From: Parasponia andersonii
Lineage: Eukaryota > Streptophyta > Magnoliopsida > Rosales > Cannabaceae
DNA: 64,000 bases
Reading direction: 5' to 3'
Assembly (NCBI GenBank): GCA_002914805.1
Contig: JXTB01000525.1
Location: 93,444-157,443 of the forward strand
The notes beneath the pieces were generated by a model that saw only the letters and a list, made by a program, of their open reading frames with translations, ran no database searches and had not been told where the DNA came from. The position numbers and the translations under genes were made by a program. Positions 11,070 through 23,480 of the stretch are shown one piece after another; position 1 is the stretch's first letter; each line of letters starts with the position of its first letter.

Positions 11070-14000
11070 TATTAGTCTAACTAAATTTACTAAATCAAGT
11101 TTGTAATGGTTATCCACTAGTAATTGGGGGCACTAGTATCCTATTGAGGACTTTGAACATCTAATTGAGATTTTTTCTTACTAAATTCACTAATTGGAGG
11201 TAGATGCCTTACTAAATTTACAAAAGCAAGTATCCTATGGTTATACACTCATGATTAAGGCACCAGTAATATAATTGAGGATTTTGAACTCCTAATTTAG
11301 ATTTTTTCTTACTAAATTCACTAATTAGAATAGAGGTCTCATTATGAAATCAAGTATGCTATGGTTATACAATCGTGATTGGGGGTACTACTAACATAAT
11401 TGAGGATTTTGAACTTCTCATTGAGATTTTTTCCTACTAAATTCACTAATTAAAGGTAGATGCCTTACTAAATTTATGAAATCAAGTATTCTATGGTTAT
11501 TCACTCGTGATTAGGGGCACTAGTACAATAATTGAGGATTCTGAACTCCTAATTGAGATTTTCTCTTACTAAATTCACTAATTGGAGGTAGATACCTTAC
11601 TAAATTTACCAAATCAAGTATCTTATGGTTATACACTCGTAATTGGGGGTACTAGTAATATAATTGAGGGTTTTGAACTCGTAACTAAGATTATCTCCTA
11701 TAAAATTTACTAATTGGATTAGAGGTCTAACTACCAAATCAAGTATCCTATGTTTATACACTCCTGATTGGGGGCACTACTAACATAATTGAGGATTTTG
11801 AACTCCTAATTGAGATTTTTTTTTACTAAATTCACTGATTAGAGGTAGACGGCCTACTAAATTTACGACATTAAGTATCCAATAGTTATATATGCTTGAT
11901 TATGACCATTAGTAACATAATTGAGGGTTTTAAACTCCTAAACTAGACTTCATCCCATTAAATTCACTAATTGGATTAAAGGTATAACTACGAAATCATG
12001 TATCCTATGGTTACATACTCGTGATTGGGGCCACTACTAACATAATTGAGGATTTTGAAGTAATTGAGAATTTTTCCTACTAAATAAAATAATTGGAGGT
12101 AGATGCCTTACTAAATTTACCAAATCAAACCTCTTATGGTTAAACATGCTTGATTAGGGGCACTAGTAACATAATTGAGGGTTTTGAACTTCTAATTTAG
12201 ATTTTTTCTTACTAAATTCACTAATTGGATTAGAGGTCTCATTACAAAATCAAGTATCCTATAGTTATACAATCGTGATTGGGGGCACTACTAACATAAT
12301 TGAGGATTTTGAACTTCTGATTGAGATTCTTTCCCACTAAATTCATTAATTAGAGGTAGATGCCTTACTAAATTTACGAAATGAAGTATTCTTTGGTTAT
12401 ACACTCGTGATTAGGGGCACTAGTAACATAATAGAGGGTTTTGAACACCTAATAGAGATTTTCTCCTACTAAATTCACAAATTGGAGGTAGATGCCTTAC
12501 TAAATTTACGAAATCAAGTATTTTATAGTTATACACTCGTGATTTGGGGCACTAGTAACATAATTGAGGGTTTTGAACTCGTAACTGAGATTTTTTTTTT
12601 CTTTAATTGGAATAGAGGTCTAATTACCAAATCAAGTATCTTATGTTTATATACTCTAGATTGGGGGCACTACTAACATAATCAAGGATTTTGAACTCCT
12701 AATTGAGATTTTTTCCTACTAAATTCACTGATTGGTGGTAGATGCCTTACCAAATTTACGAAATTATGTATCCAATGGTCCTACACACTTGATTATGGGC
12801 ACTAGTAACATAATTGAGAGTTTTAAACTCCTATTTAAGATTTCATCCTATTAAATTCACTAATTGAATTAGAGGTCTAACTACAAAATCAATTAACCTA
12901 TGGTTATACACTTGTGATTGGGGGCACTACTAACATAATCGAGGATTTTGAACTAATTGTGAATTTTTCCTGCTAAATAAAATAGTTGGAGATAGATGCC
13001 TTACTCAATTTACCAAATCAAATATCTTTTGGTTATACACGCTTGATTAGGGGCACTAGTAATATAATTGAAAGTTTTGAACTTCTAATTTAGATTTTTT
13101 CTTACTAAATTCACTAATTGGATTAGAGGTCTCATTACGAAATCAAGTATCCTATAGTTATACAATCGTGATTAGGGGCACTAGTAACATCATTGATAGT
13201 TTTGAACTCCTAATTTAGATTTTTTCCAACTAAATTCACTAATTGGATTATAGATTTAATTACGAAATCAAGTATCCAATGGTTATACACTCGTGACTGG
13301 GGCACTGCTAACATAATTGATGATTTTGAACTCCTAATTGAAATTTTCTCCTACTAAATTCACTAATTGGAGGTAGATGCCTTACTAAATTTAGGAAATC
13401 ACATATCCTATATTTATACACTTATGACTAAGGGCGCTAGTAACATAATTTAGGATTTTGAACTCGAAATTGATATTGTTTCCAACTAAATTCCCAAATT
13501 GGATTAGAGGTCTAACTACCAAATCAAGGATCCTATCATTTTACACTCGTGAATGGGGGCACTATTAACATAATTGAGGATTTTGAACTCCTAATTGAGA
13601 TTTTTTCATACTAAATTCATTAATTGGAGATAGATACCTTACTAAATTTACGAAATCAAGTATCTTATGGTTATACACTCGTGATTAAGGGGCACTAGTA
13701 ATATAGTTAAGGGTTTTGAACTCCTAGTTGAGATTTTCTCCTACTAAATTCTCTAATTAGAGGTAGATGCCTTGCTAAATTTACCAAATCAAGTATCTTA
13801 TGGTTATACACTCATGACTGGGGCACTAGTAACATAATTGAGGGTTTTGAACTCGTAACTCAGATTATCTCCTATTAAATTTAGTAATTTGATTAGAGGT
13901 CTAACAACCGAATCAAGTATCCTATCATTACACATGTGATTAGGGGCACTATTAATGTAAGTGAGGATTTTGAACTCCTAATTGATATTTTTTCCTACTA

Positions 14001-15269
14001 AATTCATTAATTGGAGGTAGATGCCTTACTAAATTTATAAAATCAAGTATCCTATAGTTATACACTTTTGATTAAAGGCACTAGTAACATAATTGAGGAA
14101 TTTGAACTAGTAATTTAGATTTTATCCTACTAAATTCACCGATTGGATTAGAGGTCTAACTACGAAATCAAGTATCCTATGGTTATACACTCATGATTTG
14201 GGGCACTACTAACATAATTGAGGATTTTTGAACTCCTAATTCCGATTTTCTCCTACTAAATTCAGTGTTTGGAAGTAGATGCCTTACTAAATTTACGAAA
14301 TAAAGTATCCTATAGTTATACACTTGTGATTCGGGCTACTAGTAACATATTTGACAGTTTTTGACTTGGAATTGAGATTTTCTCCTACTAAATTCACTAA
14401 TTGGATTAGAGTTTTAACTACCAAATCAAGTATCCTATGGTTATATACTCGTGATTAGGGGCATTATTAACGTAATCAAGGATTTTTTAGGGGCACTATT
14501 AACGTAATCGAGGATTTTGAACTCCTAATTAAGATTTCTTTCCTACTAAATTCACTATCTGGATGTAGATGCCTTACTAAATTTACGACATCAATTATTC
14601 TATGGTTATACACTCGTGACAGGGGGCACTAGTAATATAATTAAGGGTTTTGAACTTCTAATTGAGATTTTCTCCTACTAAATAATTGAATTAGTGGTCT
14701 AAATATGAAATCAAGTATCCTATTATTATACACTCGTGATTGGGGGCACTATTATTATAATTGAGGATTTTGAACTCCTAATTAAGTTTTCTTCCTACTT
14801 AACTAATTAATTGGAAGTAGATGCCTTACTAAATTTATGAAATCAAGTATCCTATGGTTATACACTCTTAATTAAGGGCACTAGTAACATAACTGAGGGA
14901 TTTGAACTCCTAATTTAGATTTCATTCTACTAAACTCACTAGTTGGATTAGAGGTCTACCTATGAAATAAAGTATCCTATGGTTATATACTCATGATTGG
15001 GGGTGCTACTAAAATAATTGAGAATTTCGAACTCCTAATTGAGATTTTTTTTTTACTCAGTTCACTAATTGGAGGTACTAAATTTACCAAATCAAGTATC
15101 CTATCGTTATACACTCTTGATTAGGGCACTAGTAACATAATTGGTGGTTTTGAAGTCCTAATTTAGATTTTCACCTGGTAAACTAATTAGAGGTAGATAC
15201 TTTACTAAATTTAGTAAATCAAGTATCCTATAGTTATACACTCATGATTAGGGGCCTTAGTAATATAAT
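11070..15269. repeat. Satellite array, left block (A ~125 bp and B ~132 bp monomers)
   Basis: About 33 head-to-tail monomers of one family. All share 'AAATCAAGTATCCTATGGTT', 'CATAATTGAGG', 'TTTTGAACTCCTAATT' and 'CTACTAAATTCACTAATTGG'. Type A starts 'GGATTAGAGGTCTAACTACG' and usually carries 'GGGGGCACTACTAAC'; type B starts 'GGAGGTAGATGCCTTAC', is 7 bp longer, and usually carries 'AGGGGCACTAGTAAC'. Monomer starts measured at 11,321, 11,446, 11,578, 11,710, 11,835 and 11,967 give lengths of 125, 132, 132, 125 and 132. Between 11,321 and ~13,121 the order A-B-B-A-B-A-B occurs twice, with a 900-bp spacing. It is not coding: frames across it are short. A local partial duplication sits at ~14,456-14,520. 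Confidence 0.93.
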
Positions 15270-17752
15270 TGTAGTTCCGAAAATCCCAAAATTCTCATAA
15301 GTGCATCTTACCAATGATAAATGTTTTTGCATCTCATTTTCATTTCTTCATATTTAATTTCAAAAAAAAAATACTTGATTAAGAGCTTATTATATAAAAA
15401 AATTAAATTAAGACCTCTTAGTCAACTAAGTGGATATTGTAAGATGACATGTGCAGTGAAGGGCTGAATTTGGATCGAAGAAGAAATTGATGTACTCATG
15501 TTAAAAGATTTTAACTATGAATGAAAGTTGTTGTTGTTATTATTATTTCGTTGGTAGAAATTTAGTAAGGTGAGAAGATAGTTTTTTTTTTTTTTGAAAT
15601 GAGGTGAGAAGATAGTTATTCTAAAGTATTTATACAATTTTGGACTCATGTTACTTATGTGATTATATTTGTGCATGAGGCTTTTAATTTGAATAAAAAA
15701 ATTATATGAAAGTAGGTACTTTTAGTAAGAAGGTCTATATGTATATAGGTACATTGGTGTAAATATTATAATAATCATTTTTAATTTTTATTTTAAGGTT
15801 TGTTGTGAGAGTTCCTCGTAGCCATCAAACTGACTTAAATTTTGGAATGTAAGTATAAAGTATGTGAATCAATAGCTTTTATTATCTAGAAAACTCTATA
15901 CAATTCACACTCCACCTCTTAGTTTATCCCTCATTTACTTGAGGTTTGGGAAGATATCTTGCTGAATTGATTGCTATATGTAGTGAAGGTCAGCTATTTT
16001 TTTAGTAAGTGTTTATTCGTAGTTGTTATTGTATTTATTACGTTATGGATCTATACCTACCTACAGTGAGCATGGTTGTTAATTATATTTAATAGAGCTG
16101 ATTGTGTATGAAAACTAAAGTAAATTAATATAAAACTTCTATATATATATATATGTTCTTTTTATTTGGCTGTGACATATGGGTAAGGAAGGATGTATTA
16201 TTGATTTATAGTTAAATTAATATTAGAAAGCAAAAATTGTTAGGGTGCTAACTGCTATTATATTATATCACAAGTCAAGGTGGTTTAAGGAATGATAGTA
16301 GAGTTAAGTGACCTGTACTAAATGTTATGTAGTAAATGTATTTTACCTTTTGACCTCGATTTAGTGATTACAACCTGGTGGATTAGTGGCAGTCATATGA
16401 GATTTAATTGAGATTATGAGAAGGACCCTTCTATGGCAAAGTAAACGAAGATCATAAATAGGTGTTCGGACTTATGCTACTAATTTATATGTTTTGATGA
16501 TCTAATTATGAGTTAGCTTAGAAGTTTCTTTATTGGTTCTAACAGGGAAGCTTAAATTATTACAAAGCTCTGAAATTTTTAATGCTGGTCTACTATTTTA
16601 AGTGCAATTATTTTCTTTGTTATATTGAAGAAAACAAGTTCATTGATATTTGTTTTTCGTGTTAAAATGAGTGTGATTATAGGAAATTAAGATCATCTCT
16701 TTACTAGAATTTGAATTTGTCTTATAACAAGCTAAGCTTCAATGAATTAAGCTGAAGTTAATTACAAACAGGGGTTAGCATATCAAGCTTCTTGGAAAAA
16801 GGAAATCTGCCTTTCACCTCACTCCAATTTTCATATTATAGATAAGTGGAAATTCCACTCTAGCATCACAATGATATATGTATATGGTGGTATATGTTAA
16901 AGGTGATATATCTCTGACATTGAGCTTTATATATTTGAAAATTGTTCATATCATTTTCATGAGACATTTCATATTTTTATGCACAAAATAATTATTTACA
17001 GGTTATAATTTTAATAAAAGATTTGTATCCTAGAAATTGTTTAAATTTAAAGAGGAGTGTAGTTCTTATCTTGCTGGTCTAGTAGGTAAATATAGTGAAA
17101 TTTTTCGAGGTTAAGTCCAAAACAGAGTATGCCAAATAAGATAGAGGTGAGATCCCTTAATGTTAATTCTAAGACAAGGTAAGCCATAAATAATATTTAT
17201 TAAGAGCATATCTGCTATGTTACTGAGTTAGGAACTATACCAAGGAGGTGGCCCAAACATGATTTAAATATTAATATCTTCTAAGGAAATTAAGGGCACA
17301 AAAATTAATAAGTTTTATATACAAATTGTACATAAGCATGCATGGATTTCCATTTACTTGGCCATTGCTCATTTAGTTCATGTAATGCAGATGATCAGAA
17401 TTAAGAGTAATGTTGCCTGAACCATTTCCACTCCAATGATGTTCATATGCCAATTTTGAAATGAAGAAATACTTTTTGAGAACCTTGTATATATTTTTAC
17501 TATGTATATGAATATACTAACCTTGTGAGAGTTGTGAAAAGTATTAGAATGGTATTTTATATTGTGCATAGTGTATATTTTTATATTATATAATAGGAGT
17601 ATCACAAGTGTTTTCGGGACCAAAAAGAGAAGTATAAATTTATCCTGTACTTTCCATTTTTTTTTATAAGTAAAAGAAAGTGAGTTGACAATGTTTAGCT
17701 TTCCTACATATAAGTGAGTGTATTGATTTATAGTATAGCTAGGGATGTTACA
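15270..17752 (+). mobile_element. Probable solo LTR (2,483 bp) inserted in the satellite
   Basis: It interrupts a satellite monomer that resumes in phase afterwards. The insert begins TGTAGTTCCGAAAATCCC and ends GGGATGTTACA, with ATAAT on both sides (15,265-15,269 and 17,753-17,757). A TG...CA element with a 5-bp duplication is the LTR-retrotransposon signature, and the TGTA..CC/GGGATGTTACA ends resemble long LTRs of Tekay/Del-type gypsy families. No coding region or internal pair of long repeats is seen, hence solo LTR. Because ATAATTGT (8 bp) is also shared by both flanks, an alternative is a DNA transposon with an 8-bp duplication beginning AGTTCC; the TG/CA ends make that less likely. Confidence 0.65.
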
Positions 17753-20700
17753 ATAATTGTGGGTTTTGAAATCCTAACTTAGATTTTCTCCTACTAAATT
17801 TACTAATTGGATTAAAGGTCTAACTACAAAATCAAATATCCTATGGCTATACACTAGTAATTGGGGGCACTACTAATATAATTGAGGATTTTAAAATCCT
17901 AATTGAGATTTTCTCTTACTAAATTCACTAAATAGAGATAGATACCTTATTAAATTTATGAAATGAAGTATCCTATGGTTACACACTTCGAGCCACTAGT
18001 AACATAATTGTGGGGTTTTAAACTCGTAATTGAGATTTTCTCCTACTAAATTCACTAATTGGATTAGAATTCTAACTACCAAATTAAGTATCCCATTATT
18101 ATACACTCATGATTGGGGGCACTACTATCAGAATTGAAGATTTTGAACTCCTAAGTGAGATTTGTTCATACTAAATTTAGTAATTGGATGTAGATGCCTT
18201 ACTAAATTTACGAAATTAAGTATCATATGGTAATATACTCTTGATTATGGGCACTAGGTACATAATTGAGGGTTTTGAACTCCTAATTTGGATTTCATTC
18301 TAACTAAATTCATTAACTAGATTACAGGTCTAACTCCAAAATCAAGTATCCTATGGTTATACTCTTATGATTGAGGGCACTACAAACATAATTAAGGATT
18401 TTGAACTCCTAATTGAGATTGTTTCCTACTAAATTCACCAATTAAACATAGATGCCTTACTAAAGTTACCAAATCAAGTATCCCATGGTTGTACACACTT
18501 GATTAGGGATACTGGTAACATAATTGAGTGTTTTGAACTCCAAATTTAGAATTTTTCCAACTAAATTGACTAATTGGAGGTAGACGCCTTACTAAATTTA
18601 CGAAATCAAGTATCATATGGTTATACACTCGTGATTAGGGGTAATAGGAACATAATTGAGGGTTTTGAACTCCTAGTTTAGATTTTTTTCAACTAAATTC
18701 ACTAATTGGATTAGAGGTCCAACTACAAAATCAAGTGTCCTATGGTTATACACGCATTATTCAAGGTGCTATTATCATAATTAAGATTTTCTTCCACTAA
18801 ATTTACTAAATGGAGGTAAATGCCTTACTAAATTTATGAAATCAAGTATCCTATGATTACACACTTGTGATTCAGGCCACTAGTAACATAATTAAGGGTC
18901 TGGAACTCGTAATCGAGACTTTCTCCTATTAAATTCACTGATTAGATTAGAGGTCTAACTACTAACTTAAGTGTCTTATGGTTATACACTTGTGATTGGG
19001 GGCACTACTAACACAGTTGAGGACTTCAAACTCTTAATTGAGATTTGTTCATACTAAATTCAGTGATTAGAGGTAGATGCCTTACTAAATTTACGAAATC
19101 ATATATCATATGGTTATACACTCTTGATTATGGGCAGTAGGAACATAATTGAGGGTTTTGAACTCTTAATTTAGATTTCAGTCTTACTAAATTCACTAAT
19201 TGAATTAGAGGTCAAACTTCGAAATTAAGTATCCTATGGTTATACATTCATGACTGGGGGGCACTACTAACATAATTGAGAATTTTGAACTTGTAAATGA
19301 GACTGTTTCCTACTAAATTCACTAATTGGAGGTAGATGCCTTAAAAAATTTATCAAATTAAGTATCCTATGGTTATACACGCTTGATTAGGGGTACTAGT
19401 AATATAATTGAGAGTTTTGAACTCCTAATTTAGATTTTTTCCAACTAAATTGACTAATTGTAGGTAGATGCTTTACTAAATTTACAAATCAAGTATCCCA
19501 TGGTTATACACTCGTGATTAGGGACACTGGTAACATAATTGAGGGTTCTGAACTCCTAATTTAGATTTTCTCCTTCAAAATTCACCAATTAGATTAGAGG
19601 TTTAGATACGAAATCAAGTATCCTATGGTTATACGTTCGTGATTGGGGGTACTACTAACATAATTGAGGATTTTGAACTCTTAATTGAGATTTTTTTCTA
19701 CCAAATTCTTTAAGTGGAGGTAGGTGCCTTACTATATTTACAAAATCAAGTATCCTATGGTTATACACTCTAGATTAAGGGCACTAGTAAAAAAATTGAG
19801 AGATTTGAACTCCTAATTTAGTTTCCATCCTACTAAATTCACTAGTTGGATTAGATGTCTAACTACGAAATCACATATCCTATGGTTATACACTCGTGAT
19901 TTGGGACACTACTAATATAATTGAAGATTTTGAACTCCTAACTAAGATTTTCTCCTACTAACTTCACTAATCAGAGGTAAATGCCTTATAAATTTACAAA
20001 ATTTAGTCTCTTATAGTTATACACTCCTGATTAAGGGCGCTAGTAACATAATTGAGAGTTTTGAACTTCTAATTTAAATTTTCTCTGACTAAATTCAGGA
20101 ATCAGATTATAGGTCTAACTATAAAATCAAGTATCCTATTGTTATACACTCGTGATTGGGGGCACTACTAACATAATTAAGGAGTTTGAACTGCTAATTG
20201 AGACTTTTTTCTTACTTAATTCATTAATCAGAAGTAGATGCCTTACTAAATTTACCAAATCAAGTATCATATCATTATACACTCTTGATTAGGGGCACTA
20301 GTAACATAATTGAGGGTTTTGAACTCCTAACTTAGATTTTCTCCTACTAAATTCACTAGTTGGAGGAAGGTGCTTTACTTAATTTATGAAATCAAGTATT
20401 CTATAGTTATACACTTGTGAATAGGGTGATTTTATTATACTAAATTCACTAATTCGATTAGAGGTCTAACTACGAATCAAGTATCCTATGGTTATACATT
20501 TATGATTAGGGGCGCTGTTAACATAATTGAGGATTTTGAACTCCTAATTGAGAAATTTTCCAACTAAATTCACTAATTTAAGTCAAGTATTCTATAGTTA
20601 TACAGTCTTGATTAGGGGCACTAGTAATGTAATTGAGGGTTTTGAACTCTTAATTTAGATTTTCTCCCACTAAGTGCACAAATTAGAGGTATATGCCTTA

Positions 20701-23185
20701 CTAAATTTACGAAATCAAGTATCATATGGTTATGCACTCGTGATTATTAGCACTTGTAACATAATTTAGGGTTTTGACCTCTTAATTTTTAATTTCTCCT
20801 GCTAAATTCTATAATTGGACTAGAGGTATAACTACGAAATCAAGTATCCTATGGTTATATACTCATGATACAGGGTACTACTAACATAATTGAGGATTTT
20901 GAACTCCTAATTGAGTTTTTCTTCTACTAAATTTACTAAATGGAGGTAGATGCCTTATTAAATTTACGAAATCAAGTATCCTATAGTTATACACTCGTGA
21001 CTCGGGCCACTAGTAACATAATTGAGGGTCTTGAACTCTTAATTTAGATTTCATTCTGCGAAATTCACTAATTGGATTAGAGATCCAACTACAAAATCTA
21101 GTATCCTATGGTTATACACTTGTGATTGGGGGCGCTATTAACATAATTGAGAATTTTGAACCCTTAATTGAGGTTTATTCCTACTAAATTCACTAATTGA
21201 AAGTAGATGCCTTAACAAATTTATCAAGTCACGTAGTCTATAGTTATACACTCTAGATTAGGGGCGCTACTAACATAATTGAGGGTTTTGAGTCCTAACT
21301 TAGATTTTCTCTTACTAAATTCACTGAAAGGTGATAAATACCTTACTAAATTAACAAAATCAAGTATCCTATGGTTATACATTCGTGATTCAGGCCACTA
21401 GTAACATTATTAAGGGTTTTTGACTCGTAATTGAGATTTTCCCCAATTAAATTCACTAATTGGATTAGAGATTTAACTACCAAATCAAGTGTCCTATTGT
21501 TATACATCGTGATTAGGGGCACTATTAATATAATTGAGATTTTTTCCCACTAAATTCACTAATTTGAAGTAGATGTCTTACTAAATCAACGAAATCAAGT
21601 ATCCTATGGTTATACACTCTTGATTAAGGGCATTAGTAACATAATTGAGGTGTTTGAACTCTTAATTTAGATTTCAATATGTGAAATTCACTAATTGGAT
21701 TAGAGGTCTAAGTTTGAAATAAATTCATTAATTGGAAGTAGCTAAGTTAATAAATTTATCAAATCATATATTCTATGGTTATACACTCTAGATTCGGGGC
21801 ATTAATACTATAATTGAGGGTTTTAAGTTTTAATTTAGATTTTCTCCTACTAAATTTACTAATTGTAAGTAGATACATTACTAAATTTATCAAACAACGT
21901 ATTTTATGGTTATACACTCTTGATTAAGGGCACTAGTAATATAATTGAGGGTTTTGAGTCCTAATTTAAATTTTCTCCTACTAAATTCACTAATTGGAGG
22001 TAGATGCCTTTCTAAATTTACGAAATTAAGTATCATATGGTTATACATTCGTGATTAGGGACACTTGTAACGTAATTGAGGGTTTTGAACTCCTAATTTA
22101 GATTTTCTTCTTCTAAATTCACTAATTGGATTAAAGGACCAACTACGAAATCAAGTATCCTATAGCCTCATAATTGGGGGCAATACTAACATAATTGAGG
22201 ATTTTGAACTCCTAATTGAGATTTTTTCCTATTAAATTCACTAATTAGAGGTAAATGCCTTATTAAATTTACCAAATCAAGTATCTTATTGTTATATACT
22301 CTTGATTAGGGCACTAGTAATATAATTGAGGGTTTGAACTCGTAACTTAGATTTTCTCCTACTCAATTTACTAATTAGAAGTAGATGCCTTACTAAATTT
22401 TCAAAATTAAGTATCCTATGGTTATACACTCTTGATTAGGGGTACCAGTAAAATAACTGAGGGATTTGAACTCGTAATTATGATTTTTTTCCTAGTAAAT
22501 TTACTAATTGGATTAGAGGTCTAGCTACTAAATCAAGTATTCTATGGTTATATACTCGTGATTCGAGGCACTACTAACATAATTATGGATTTCGAAGTCC
22601 TAATTTAGATTTTTTCCTAATTCACTAATTGAAGGTAGATACCTTACTAAATTTACGAAATCTAGTATTCTATAGTTATACACTCTTGATTAGGGGCATT
22701 AGTAAAATAATTGAGGGTTTTGAAATCTTTAGTTAGATTTTCTCCTACTAAATTTATTAATTGGAGGTTGATGCCTTACTAAAGTTATGAAATCAAGTTT
22801 CCTATAGTTATACACTCTTGATTAGAGGCACTAGTAACATAATTGAGGGTTTTGAACTCCTAATTTAGATTTTCTCCTACTAAATTCACTAATTAGATTA
22901 GAGGTATAACTACAAAATCAAGTATCCTATTGTTATCCACTAATAATTAGAAGCTCTAGTATTATAATTGAGGATTTTGAATTCGTAATTAAGATTTTCT
23001 CCTTTTAAATTGAATAATTAGAGAAAGTGGTCTAACTAAATTCCCCAAATCATGTCTCATATGATTATCCACTACTAGTTATGGGCACTATTTGCATAAT
23101 TGAAGATTTTGAACTCCTAATTTATATTTTTCCTACTAAATTCAATAATTAGAGATATAGGTCTTATTAAATTCCCTATATCAAA
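17753..23185. repeat. Satellite array, right block
   Basis: About 42 more monomers of the same A/B family, continuous with the left block across the inserted LTR. The order A-B-B-A-B-A-B (read cyclically) is seen again: equivalent B monomers start at 18,180, 19,063 and 19,967, spacings of 883 and 904 bp. Copies in equivalent places share private variants, for example 'GAGATTTGTTCATACTAAAT' at ~18,158 and ~19,041. Past ~21.7 kb the order loosens (runs such as B-B-A) and monomers diverge until the family is no longer recognisable at ~23,185. Confidence 0.92.
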
Positions 23186-23480
23186 ACACATTAAACTATT
23201 TAAATCTGTAGTAGTTGGCTAATTCAACTCTATATTGCATAATTATATTATAGTGAGTCACCATAATGGCTTAGTATGAGATAAATTGCTTATTTTAGTT
23301 CTTTATTGCGTAATAAAGTACTCTATTTGCTAAATTTTTAATTTTTGAGATCTAATTCAAATCTTTCTTAATCATCCTTATTTGAATAAATTTACTCCTA
23401 CCGCAGATCTTATATAATTTAATTATCCATTCTAGTATTCTAACATTTACTATTTAAGTGTGAAGTATCTTAAAAGATGT
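23186..23480. other. AT-rich spacer between satellite and LTR
   Basis: No gene or repeat recognised; the last degenerate satellite words fade out here. Confidence 0.4.

Noticed and set aside
12482..12676. Open frame inside the satellite
   Set aside because: Chance frame across repeat monomers; not kept in equivalent monomers.
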